The translations under genes and the position numbers were made by a program. This document shows, piece after piece, positions 1 through 7,343 of a stretch of DNA of 35,745 nucleotides. Origin of the DNA: Schlesneria paludicola DSM 18645 (GTDB lineage: Bacteria > Planctomycetota > Planctomycetia > Planctomycetales > Planctomycetaceae); contig CAMAYU010000042.1 in NCBI GenBank assembly GCA_945862235.1, positions 1 to 35,745 of the forward strand, given 5' to 3'. The notes under the pieces are model-generated. The model ran no database searches and was not told the DNA's origin. It saw nothing but the letters and a program-made list of their open reading frames with translations. Each line of letters begins with the position of its first letter. The first letter of the stretch is position 1.

Positions 1-3000
1 GCGGTTGGCATGATCGACCTCGGCAATGGAAGCCGTTCGCCCTTGAAGCCGGGCACGGATGTGATGCGGTCGGCGGCACTGACGAGTGGTGGCGCGGGCG
101 GGTTCGGACTGGCGGCCTCCACCCGTTTCAAGGTCGTTGAGTAGTGGACCGACAACTGAAAGTGATCCGGCATCAATTGAAACGGTGCCGAGGCCCGATG
201 CCTTTCAAACGGGCGTGCGGTGTCCGGCAATTCCTTCGGTCTCGTTTTGTCTGCACCTTCAAACGTGATCGCGGTGGCACTGTGGAGCTTCTTCGGGACG
301 GAACCTCGATGCCACGGAGTAATGGCCAGTGCCCCGGTGCCACTGCGAGGATGGATGGCGATGATCCTGTCCCAGCCCAACGACGGACGGCTTGGTTCCT
401 GATGAAAGTCCTCGCGAACGTCGAGCAGATGTTTCTGATCCCCTTTGCTGACGGTCAGGTGATACATGAAGTAGCCATCGTGTGAGGTCGTGAACTCCGA
501 GAACTCCGTTTCGTACAGCCAACCGTTCTCCGGTGAAATCACTTCACCCGACTTGTTGTCGACGAACAGGAACTCCGGCTGCTTGTCGAAGCTGGTCGCC
601 AAGGCCACTCCCGCCAAGTCCCAATACCAGCGTTTGCCCTCGCACCGTTGCCGTGCGAAATCGCCGAGCGTCCACGCGCGGATGCCCCCCGTGTCGAGGT
701 CGAACAGCACGCTGTGGCCGTTATCGAGACCGAACGCGAAGGCCCGAGCCACCGTGTCATCTGCCGATCCCTCAACGGTGAAGACGTCTCGCACCACGCG
801 AGCCGGTTCCCCCTGGTTGACCGTCAACAATTGTTCAACAACCGCCGGGTTGGTCGGTGCGGTGAGATTCGGGTCGTTGAGTGCCTCCCAGATTGCGGTG
901 AGCTGATTGTGCAGCGAGTTGGTTCCGTCCGCGTTGACCAAGATGGTCGGATGAGGCCGCTGATAGTTAGGCATCTCGACGCCGGGCATGATCCGCAGCG
1001 GAGCGCGCGTCCAGCGGTAGTAATACTCGGGCCGCATCCGCTGTCCGAGCAGATGCAGGTTCGAGCCGCGCGTTCCTAGGGCTGTCACTTTCGGCGTGTA
1101 GTCCTTCACCGCATGACAGGCCACGCACGAGAAGCCTTTGCCACCGAGGAGTTCTCGCCCGGCAAGTAGGCGTTGAGGGGCGAGTTCAGTGTCCAGGGTT
1201 GAGGGTGGAGAGCCAGAAGGAGGACCGGCGTCGTTTGGCTTTGTCTGCCCCTCAACCCTCAACCCTCCACCGTCAACCCCACCCGGCACACGATCATGGC
1301 CGATCAGATACGTCACGAGCGCAGACTTCTCCTCATCGGTGTGCTGGAACCGAGGCATCCTCACGCGGAGCCAGCTCAAACGCGGCGACTTCGGCCCACC
1401 GATGATGGCGTCCTTCAACGCCTCGTCGTGCAGCCGGTCTCCCACGGCATGCAATCGCGGTGGGATCAACGTCATGTGGAGGCCACTCAACGTTTCGTCG
1501 GCCTTCGCAATCGAAGCGGCCAGTCGAGAGAGGCCCTTCGATTCATCCCGGTCATGGCAGGCGAGGCAGTTCTTCTGTTCGAGCAAGCGAGAAGGGTTGA
1601 GTGTTGCGGGTTGAGGGTTGAGAGGCAGAGGCTTGCCGCTCCCGTTCTGTTCATTCTGTTGGACGACTGGTCCCCATGTCACGACGTAGGTGCGGACGGC
1701 TTTCTCGTCCACTTGCGAGAATGACGGCTGTCCAGGCTGGCGATTCGTCGCCTGAGTACAGCTCTTCAACCAATCGAGATCACCCCGCGAGAGCGAACGA
1801 GGCCGGGCGGCGAGTGATTGCGGACGGGACAACTGATGACACGCCGAGCAGCGTGAAGACTCGATTAACTTCCGCCCGAGTGCGACCTGCGCCGGGTCTT
1901 CCTTTTCTTCTTTTGCCTTCTCTTTTTCTGTCCCCTCGCCCCGGCTTTGCGGGGAGAGGGCTAGGGTGAGGGGTTCTTCTTTTCTGTTCTTTGTCTTCTC
2001 TTTTTCTGTCCCCGCGCCCCTCTCTCCCGAAGTCGTGGGCGAGGAAACAAGCAGAGCCAACACGATCTGCGCCCGCTCTTTGTCGCTGAGCGTGACAACC
2101 GGCATCCGCGCGTGTTCGTTCAATTGCATCGGATTGAAGAGCCATGTCGCCAGCCAATCGGCCGAACGGCGCTGACCGATGTCCGTGAGCGACCCTCCGC
2201 CAAACGGAGTCGCCTCGCCAAGCGTGTCATACGTGTGGCAGGCCAAGCACCCGACCGAGCGGATCAGCGTCCGACCTTCTTTCAAATCCTTGTCACGTTC
2301 CGAGTCTTTCAACTTCGGCGGCGCATCGAGCTTCACCGGCTGAGCCTGCTCGATCAGAGCGGCCACCACCGCCTCGGCCTCCTCGCGCGTGAAGCCGAAT
2401 GCGGGCATCTTGCCTTCCGCTTTGCCTTTCTCTTTGTCTTCGGCTTTGTCCCCTCGCCCCGGCTCTGCGGGGAGAGGGTTAGGGTGAGGGGTCTTCTCTT
2501 CTGCTTCCTCTGCGGCCTTCACTTCACCCAACGTGCGCGAACCCATTATCTTCTCGACCAACCACGCACGGCTCGTCCCTTGGCCGACGTGTTTGAGTGA
2601 TGGCGCGGGAAGCGGGAGTCGATGGTCGAAGGTTGAGGGTTGATTGTCAGTGGAAGCCGTTGCGGAGGTCGCCTTTGTCTGCCCCTCAACCGTCAACCCT
2701 CGACCATCAACCTCCCCGTGGCAGTTCGCGCAGCGATGAGCCTCGAACAACACGCGGCCCCGCGCAGCCAGAGCGATCTCGGGTGCAGGCGCTTCGTGAA
2801 AGAGGATGTGGTAAGGCAGCGGTTCGAGCGGAAACTCATTCGAAGACCAGTAGAGTTTCAGTTGGGCGGCCGAGCCCGTGCGAGTGAACGTCACTGCGAA
2901 CGGCTTCTCGCCGAAGCCGAAATCAAACTCACCGCCGCTCAACCATGCGGGCTTGTCCGCCTCGCCAAATACGACGACTTTGTTGTCGATCCGGACCTCA

Positions 3001-3293
3001 ACCTTCCCCTGCACGAAGGCGTGGAACCTCGTCTTGCCTTCGCCGCGCAGGAGGATGCTCCCCGACCACTTCGCGTTGAACGGTGCAGCGGCGAGGCGTT
3101 CGTCGGGCGCGGCTTGGTTCCACACAAAAGCGATGTCCGGATCGACACGCCGCACGGTATGGCCCAGCGTCGAATATTCGGCCAGCAAGCCGGACGGCAA
3201 CTCGTCCTCGTCGTCCTGCGCGACCGCATTCTGTGCGAATGAAGTTGAGGTCAGCAGCAGGGCCAATCCCACGCAGAGAAATGTGCGGGTCAT
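1..3293 (-). CDS. Secreted PA14 / five-haem c-type cytochrome, C-terminus beyond window
   Basis: The frame is open from ATG at 3293 (AAGGGA seven bases upstream) to the left edge, giving at least 1097 residues; the C-terminus is missing. The protein starts with a signal peptide (residues about 1-21, ending SFAQ). A PA14-like beta domain (about 36-170) follows. Then come five CxxCH haem sites: CANCH at 188, CLACH at 349, CSACH at 482, CLACH at 576 and CVACH at 723. Haems 1, 2, 4 and 5 are followed by MP motifs that could supply the axial methionine (MPAFG, MPVV, MPRF, MPNY). At haem 3 the equivalent place reads QPSF. The region after 760 is beta-rich and I cannot name it. Planctomycetes use such proteins as periplasmic electron carriers, often joined to a dehydrogenase; that role is inferred here. 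Linkers between haem domains contain palindromic repeats read as protein. Confidence 0.88.
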   Translation of the reverse strand, partial: MTRTFLCVGLALLLTSTSFAQNAVAQDDEDELPSGLLAEYSTLGHTVRRVDPDIAFVWNQAAPDERLAAAPFNAKWSGSILLRGEGKTRFHAFVQGKVEVRIDNKVVVFGEADKPAWLSGGEFDFGFGEKPFAVTFTRTGSAAQLKLYWSSNEFPLEPLPYHILFHEAPAPEIALAARGRVLFEAHRCANCHGEVDGRGLTVEGQTKATSATASTDNQPSTFDHRLPLPAPSLKHVGQGTSRAWLVEKIMGSRTLGEVKAAEEAEEKTPHPNPLPAEPGRGDKAEDKEKGKAEGKMPAFGFTREEAEAVVAALIEQAQPVKLDAPPKLKDSERDKDLKEGRTLIRSVGCLACHTYDTLGEATPFGGGSLTDIGQRRSADWLATWLFNPMQLNEHARMPVVTLSDKERAQIVLALLVSSPTTSGERGAGTEKEKTKNRKEEPLTLALSPQSRGEGTEKEKAKEEKEDPAQVALGRKLIESSRCSACHQLSRPQSLAARPRSLSRGDLDWLKSCTQATNRQPGQPSFSQVDEKAVRTYVVTWGPVVQQNEQNGSGKPLPLNPQPATLNPSRLLEQKNCLACHDRDESKGLSRLAASIAKADETLSGLHMTLIPPRLHAVGDRLHDEALKDAIIGGPKSPRLSWLRVRMPRFQHTDEEKSALVTYLIGHDRVPGGVDGGGLRVEGQTKPNDAGPPSGSPPSTLDTELAPQRLLAGRELLGGKGFSCVACHAVKDYTPKVTALGTRGSNLHLLGQRMRPEYYYRWTRAPLRIMPGVEMPNYQRPHPTILVNADGTNSLHNQLTAIWEALNDPNLTAPTNPAVVEQLLTVNQGEPARVVRDVFTVEGSADDTVARAFAFGLDNGHSVLFDLDTGGIRAWTLGDFARQRCEGKRWYWDLAGVALATSFDKQPEFLFVDNKSGEVISPENGWLYETEFSEFTTSHDGYFMYHLTVSKGDQKHLLDVREDFHQEPSRPSLGWDRIIAIHPRSGTGALAITPWHRGSVPKKLHSATAITFEGADKTRPKELPDTARPFERHRASAPFQLMPDHFQLSVHYSTTLKRVEAASPNPPAPPLVSAADRITSVPGFKGERLPLPRSIMPT
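1191..1280. repeat. Palindrome with GGTTGAGGGT arms inside the cytochrome gene (family B, copy 1)
   Basis: The left part GTCCAGGGTTGAGGGTGGAG (1191-1210) pairs with the right part around 1248-1277 (CCCTCAACCCTCCACC). It is read in frame as a linker just before the fifth haem domain. It matches the copy at 2621-2712, including the shared interior TTTGTCTGCCCCTCAACC. A shorter fragment lies at 1593-1631. Confidence 0.8.
1932..1978. repeat. GC-rich palindromic element in the cytochrome gene (family A, copy 1)
   Basis: CCCCTCGCCCCGG...GCGGGGAGAGGG plus tail, read as EEPLTLALSPQSRGEG in the linker between haems 2 and 3 of the cytochrome. Confidence 0.9.
2450..2494. repeat. GC-rich palindromic element in the cytochrome gene (family A, copy 2)
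   Basis: Same DNA and orientation as copy 1 but shifted one frame relative to the gene, so it is read as TPHPNPLPAEPGRGD. It lies between haems 1 and 2. Confidence 0.9.
2621..2712. repeat. Palindrome with GGTTGAGGGT arms inside the cytochrome gene (family B, copy 2)
   Basis: GATGGTCGAAGGTTGAGGGT at the left pairs with the right part ending CCCTCGACCATC. It is read in frame directly after haem motif 1 (CANCHG). Confidence 0.8.
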
Positions 3294-3370
3294 CGTCGAT
3301 CCCTTCACGAAAGCAGCCCGGCCAGAGGGCCAGCCGGGCCGTGTGATGTCATGGACTGAGTTGCGTAGCA

Positions 3371-3483
3371 GGCATTTCAAAACCTGTTTTCGCCTCGAAC
3401 AACTAGCCCGACGCGCAAGCGAGGGCTGGGCATTCGATGACGGTGAAGCTCTCGCTTGCGCGTCGGGCTAGTTTTGAAATGCC
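3371..3483. repeat. Nested palindrome with CTAGCCCGACGCGCAAGCGA arms (family D, copy 1)
   Basis: The outer arms GGCATTTCAAAAC (3371-3383) and its complement (3471-3483) enclose an inner 26-base pair of arms at 3402-3427 and 3447-3472, which carry the sequence CTAGCCCGACGCGCAAGCGA. A second copy of the inner element lies at 27334-27406. It fills most of the gap between the SMP-30 gene and the cytochrome gene and could also end transcription of the former. Confidence 0.85.
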
Positions 3484-3528
3484 CACTAGACCGGGCCAAG
3501 GGTCCGGCCTACGGCCTGACCGCTCGTG

Positions 3529-5139
3529 TCAAATCTCGTAGTCTTTCTCTTTGCTGGCGTCGGCACCGAAGGCGGCTCGGAAGGACTTCTCGGCGGCGGT
3601 CACGGCTTTTTCGGGGCCGGTCAGGCGCAGGAAGTAGACCTCTTTGTCCTTCGTCACGAGGACGACGCTGTGCGACTGATGGTTGGGTCGCAGTTCCTTC
3701 TTGCCGCCAGCGAATGGGCCACCGGCGGTGTACTCGAACGTCCCCTTCACGTCGCTGAAGTGGTAAGCGCCTTGCGGACATTCCCCCGTCGTGATCTTCA
3801 CCTTGCGGCCATCCGAACTGAACTGGCTGACCCAGCGTTTGAGATTCGCATCGACACCGCCACCGCCGCCGGGGAACGACGAGATGACGAGTTCGGTCGG
3901 ATGTTCATCTCCTTCCGCAGCGGGAATCTTGAACTGAGCGAGACGCAGCTTGTTCGATGGCTCCTGCTGCTTCCACGAGGCGGGAACATTGAGCGTGATC
4001 TCGCCAAACTTCATCTCCTTCGAGGCCGCTTCGTCCGGCTTGCCTTTCACTTCTTCCTTCTTGTCCTGCGTGCGGCGAGCCGGTCCACGGTACGCGCCAC
4101 GTTCGTTGGAGGCGCGCTTTATGAACGGCGTGCGGACGTTTGTTCCGACCACGTTGCGCGTGGTTCGATCGGAAGTTTGGCTGAGTTGGGGCGCGGGCTT
4201 CGGTCCTGAGGCGACCAGCGCGGCTCCGGCCACCGACATTTCGAGCGAATACAAACTCGTGCGAGCCGTGATGAAGAGCGTCTTGTTGGCGGGACCGCCG
4301 AACTTGCAATTGGCCGGTTGCTCGGGAACGGGGATGCGGCCGATCAACTCGCCCGTGGAGGAGAGGACGACGACGCTTTTGTAGGTCGCGTAGATGCGGC
4401 CCTCTGCGTCGAGGCACATCCCGTCGGGACCGACTCCGTCCAGAGTCATGTCGCCGGTGAAGATGATCTTGCCGGAGCCAAGCTTGCCCGGCCCGGTGAT
4501 CTCATAACTCCACAACTCGCGCTTGTTGGGTTCCGCGACCAGCAACGTCTTGCCGTCCGCCGTGACAAGGATTCCGTTGGGCCGCGCGCGGTCATCAATC
4601 ACACGCGTCGTCTTGCCCGCCGCGTCGATGTAATAGACACCCATGCAGGGCTGGTCGATCTTCGCGTCGGCACCATAACGCGGGTCGCTGAAGTACAGAC
4701 CGCCGTGACCGTCGAGAGCCAGATCGTTCGGACTATTGATTGGCTTGCCGTCGTAGCTGTCACAGAGCGATTCGACCTTGCCGTCTTGCGGAGTGATCTT
4801 CACCACGCGGCGTGATCCACCCTGGCAGGCATACAGGTTCCCGGCCGCATCAAACGCGAGACCATTCGCGTTGCCCGACGGCTTGAGGAAATCACTCGAT
4901 GTTCCGTCGGCCTCAACCTTCACGATGCGCGAGTTGGGGATGTCGCTGAACAGCAGAAATCCCTTGGGCGAGAAGGCCGGTCCTTCGGTGAACTTGCAGT
5001 CTCCGACGACTTTCTTCACTTCCGCGTTCGGCGCAATCAGATCTTTCACGTCGGCCGCAGTGAGCGACGAGGCGGTGAGCGACGACAAAGCCAGCACGCC
5101 AGCCAGCAACAAACAAACAGAACGCTTCCAGCAACGCAT
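3529..5139 (-). CDS. Secreted SMP-30/gluconolactonase-like beta-propeller with extra C-terminal domain
   Basis: Protein of 536 residues. ATG at 5139 is chosen because AAGGAG lies seven bases upstream and a signal peptide (MRCWKRSVCLLLAGVLALSS, cleaved near LTAAD) follows directly. Residues about 35-310 form an SMP-30/gluconolactonase/LRE-type propeller. The expected metal-site segments are present: TEGPAFS, SPNDLALD and GPDGMCLD, with repeating NGLAFDAAGNLYA-like blades. Family members open sugar lactones or are luminal hydrolases, but the substrate cannot be told here. A charged linker (about 345-380) leads to a C-terminal domain of about 150 residues (starting MKFGEITLNVPASW) that I do not recognise and that usual SMP-30 proteins of about 300 residues lack. 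It lies upstream of the multihaem cytochrome gene on the same strand, separated by 235 bases and a palindrome, so co-transcription is uncertain. Confidence 0.85.
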   Translation of the reverse strand: MRCWKRSVCLLLAGVLALSSLTASSLTAADVKDLIAPNAEVKKVVGDCKFTEGPAFSPKGFLLFSDIPNSRIVKVEADGTSSDFLKPSGNANGLAFDAAGNLYACQGGSRRVVKITPQDGKVESLCDSYDGKPINSPNDLALDGHGGLYFSDPRYGADAKIDQPCMGVYYIDAAGKTTRVIDDRARPNGILVTADGKTLLVAEPNKRELWSYEITGPGKLGSGKIIFTGDMTLDGVGPDGMCLDAEGRIYATYKSVVVLSSTGELIGRIPVPEQPANCKFGGPANKTLFITARTSLYSLEMSVAGAALVASGPKPAPQLSQTSDRTTRNVVGTNVRTPFIKRASNERGAYRGPARRTQDKKEEVKGKPDEAASKEMKFGEITLNVPASWKQQEPSNKLRLAQFKIPAAEGDEHPTELVISSFPGGGGGVDANLKRWVSQFSSDGRKVKITTGECPQGAYHFSDVKGTFEYTAGGPFAGGKKELRPNHQSHSVVLVTKDKEVYFLRLTGPEKAVTAAEKSFRAAFGADASKEKDYEI

Positions 5140-5145
5140 CGGCAG

Positions 5146-5151
5146 CTCCTT
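5146..5151 (-). promoter_or_regulatory. Ribosome binding site of the SMP-30-like gene
   Basis: AAGGAG on the minus strand, seven bases before the ATG at 5139. It decides the start against a frame that stays open 26 codons further upstream. Confidence 0.75.
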
Positions 5152-5242
5152 GGGGGGACGGTTCACGAGGCAGACATTGAGGCGGCGGATTGTCAGAATT
5201 CGCCCGCCGTTTTGCAAACGGAGCGTTCGTCATCGCCCGGAT

Positions 5243-5404
5243 GATTCATGAGGAACCACGAGCCTCATGAATACGCACGAATCAAAACAGGCTTCAGGGC
5301 GCAAGCCAGAAGACAGACTGCCGAACCGTACCTGAAGCCCATGACATCGCACACTTCTTTCCGCAGTTTTGATTCGTGCGTATTCGTGTGATTCGTGGTG
5401 AATA
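5243..5404. repeat. Nested palindromic element between divergent genes (family H)
   Basis: This fills most of the 320-base gap between the divergent SMP-30-like and esterase genes. The arms at 5270-5288 and 5366-5384 are exact 19-base inverted complements (AATACGCACGAATCAAAAC). Inside them GCTTCAGG (5291-5298) pairs with CCTGAAGC (5331-5338). At the left edge TTCATGAG (5245) pairs with CTCATGAA. Parts recur at 20543-20571 and 20842-20862. Promoters for both genes must lie in or beside it; I could not pick out a convincing -35/-10 pair. Confidence 0.8.
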
Positions 5405-5459
5405 ATTCGGGATCGTGTTCGCTCTGCGTCCCAGCTTGGAATCGAAAGGTGTTGGTCTG

Positions 5460-6197
5460 ATGAATGTACTGTCCGTGAATGTGGGTGGATTGGACTGTTG
5501 CGTGGTGGACGCGCTGCCAGCGGGGACATCGCCGCAGATGATCGTGGTGCTGTGCCACGGGTTCGGTGCGTCGGGGACCGATCTGGTTCCGTTCGGCCCC
5601 GAGTTGCTCGAACACTCCCCCGCATTGGCCGAGCGTGTGCAGTTTCTGTTTCCCGCCGCGCCGCTGGACTTGAGTGAGGCCGGAATGCCGGATGGCCGGG
5701 CGTGGTGGCACCTCGACATGGCGAAGCTGCAACGGGCGATGACGACCGGTGAGTTTCGCGACCTGCGCACCGAACATCCCGAGGGACTCGACTTCGCGCG
5801 CGAGCGTCTGCTGGCGTTGATTGCCGAGTGGAGCGAACGGAGCGGCGTCCCGCTGTCACGATTTGTTTTGGGCGGCTTTTCCCAAGGATCGATGCTGGCG
5901 ACGGAAGTCACACTGCATCTGACCGAGAACCCGGCGGGGCTGATCGTCCTGTCGGGAACACTGCTCAATGAAGCGGTTTGGCGCGAACAGGTGTCACGTC
6001 GCGCTGGACTGTCGGTGCTGCAAAGTCACGGCACGACTGATCCGATCTTGCCGTTCCAAGCGGCAGAGTGGTTGCGGGACATGCTCACGGAGGCCGGGGC
6101 GCAGGTTGAGTTCATTCCATTTCGGGGCGGACACGCCATCCCGATGCCGGTGTTTAAACGAGTCGCCGCCATGTTGGAGTCGCTGGTGAAAACGTAA
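5460..6197 (+). CDS. Phospholipase/carboxylesterase family alpha/beta hydrolase
   Basis: Protein of 245 residues, a normal length for the cytoplasmic carboxylesterase/acyl-protein thioesterase-like family (Abhydrolase_2; YpfH-type proteins). It has the expected core: the oxyanion segment LCHGFGASGTD (31-41), nucleophile elbow GFSQGS with Ser141, acid residue Asp194 in GTTDPILP, and His225 in GGHAIP. No signal peptide is seen. ATG at 5460 is preferred over an upstream in-frame ATG at 5415, because AAGGTG lies eight bases before it and the first 15 residues of the longer form match nothing in the family. The natural substrate is unknown; family members hydrolyse short acyl esters or lysophospholipids. 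It is followed by uppP on the same strand, but a 325-base gap holding a palindrome makes a shared operon doubtful. Confidence 0.9.
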   Translation: MNVLSVNVGGLDCCVVDALPAGTSPQMIVVLCHGFGASGTDLVPFGPELLEHSPALAERVQFLFPAAPLDLSEAGMPDGRAWWHLDMAKLQRAMTTGEFRDLRTEHPEGLDFARERLLALIAEWSERSGVPLSRFVLGGFSQGSMLATEVTLHLTENPAGLIVLSGTLLNEAVWREQVSRRAGLSVLQSHGTTDPILPFQAAEWLRDMLTEAGAQVEFIPFRGGHAIPMPVFKRVAAMLESLVKT

Positions 6198-6366
6198 GCG
6201 TGGCGCCCGCCGGGCCACGAGTATCGAGTGACTTTCCACACGACTTTTCGGCGTCACTCGGCCGCGTATGAAAACTTCGCAAGGCCCCGGTTCCCACGGT
6301 CAGACCGATCTCGACCGGTTGTAGGGTCGCCACTAGACTCCGCGCGGTGGCGGATCAACAAAGTCG

Positions 6367-6448
6367 GTCTTGTTGAGCCGGGAGGCGTCAGCCCCTGGAC
6401 TTCATGTGCAAAGAGTCCGGAGGCTGACGCCTCCCGGCTCACTAAGAC
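6367..6448. repeat. Palindrome GAGCCGGGAGGCGTCAGCC (family F) upstream of uppP
   Basis: The arms at 6375-6393 and 6422-6440 are exact 19-base inverted complements, and pairing extends with few mismatches to 6367 and 6448. It lies in the 325-base gap between the esterase and uppP, about 75 bases before the uppP start. Apart from this element I see no gene or clear promoter in 6198-6522. Confidence 0.85.
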
Positions 6449-6522
6449 AGTCTCATTACCGCCGCGCGAGATATCTACGGCGCATGGCAATGATCGCGGA
6501 TTCGCGAGGGAATGCAGGCTCG

Positions 6523-7335
6523 ATGAACGACACGTTTCGGATTCTGGTGCTGGCCGTGATCCAAGGGGTCACCGAGTTCCTGCCGATCAGTTCGGACGGC
6601 CATCTGGTGGTTGGCAACGAGTTGCTCAAACGATGCCAGAGCAGCCCCATCGCGAAAGAGTCGCTCACGCTGATCCTCGCGCTGCATCTGGGAACGCTCG
6701 GTTCGATCGTGGTCGTCTATTTCGAGCGACTAAGAAAGATTCTCGCAGAGATGGATTGGCGGCTCTGTCTGACGATCGTCCTCGCTTCGATCCCGGCCGC
6801 GATCATTGGCATCGGATTCAAGCAGACGCTTGAAAAGCTGTTCGAGTCGCCTTTGCTGGCGGGATATGGCTTCCTGCTGACGGGTGGCGTGCTGTTGATT
6901 GGGCAGATGTATCAGGGAGGACACATCGGCGAGCGGCGGTTGCCGTGGCCGATCTCGCTAATCATTGGCTGTTTTCAAGCGGTGGCGATTCTGCCGGGCG
7001 TCTCTCGTTCAGGCTGCACGATCTCGGGCGGTTTGATCTGCGGGATGGAGCGCGAGTCGGCCGCCACGTTCTCGTTTCTGATCGCGATCCCCGTCATTGG
7101 CGGAGCGGTGTTGCTCGACGCGGTGAAGCTGCTAAGTCCCGGTTCGGCCGATGCTTTGAACGTGCCGTGGGGCATCTATGGCATGGGAGCACTGGTCTCA
7201 TTCTTCGTCGGCATCGCCGCGCTGCGGTTTCTGATTCGGATGCTCTCGAAGCAAAAGCTGCACTGGTTCGCCTATTACTGCCTGATCGCGGGAGCCGTGA
7301 CGATCGGATGGCAGGCGTGCGAAGGAAAGTGGTAG
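6523..7335 (+). CDS. uppP: Undecaprenyl-diphosphate phosphatase (BacA/UppP family)
   Basis: Protein of 270 residues, the usual size for this integral membrane enzyme. It recycles the lipid carrier of cell-wall synthesis by removing one phosphate from undecaprenyl diphosphate. Both family signatures are present. The first is GVTEFLPISSDGHL at 15-28, with Glu18, Ser24 and His27; an Asp sits where many members have Thr. The second is PGVSRSGCT from 158, with the catalytic arginine at 162. About eight hydrophobic helices are visible. ATG at 6523 matches the normal family N-terminus. The frame runs open further upstream to 6370, but that part reads through the palindrome and is not believable. The Shine-Dalgarno site is weak (GAGGGA, rather far upstream). 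The stop is only eight bases from the end of the convergent giant gene. Confidence 0.95.
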   Translation: MNDTFRILVLAVIQGVTEFLPISSDGHLVVGNELLKRCQSSPIAKESLTLILALHLGTLGSIVVVYFERLRKILAEMDWRLCLTIVLASIPAAIIGIGFKQTLEKLFESPLLAGYGFLLTGGVLLIGQMYQGGHIGERRLPWPISLIIGCFQAVAILPGVSRSGCTISGGLICGMERESAATFSFLIAIPVIGGAVLLDAVKLLSPGSADALNVPWGIYGMGALVSFFVGIAALRFLIRMLSKQKLHWFAYYCLIAGAVTIGWQACEGKW

Positions 7336-7343
7336 CGGATTCG

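Noticed and set aside
1780..2157. 125-codon minus-strand frame with EKEDKEQKRR-type sequence
   Set aside because: It is a different frame within the cytochrome gene, which is open through the whole region and carries the haem motifs.
4075..4165. Linker DNA of the SMP-30-like gene suspected to be another inserted repeat
   Set aside because: The encoded segment looks foreign, but I found neither inverted arms nor a second copy in the window.
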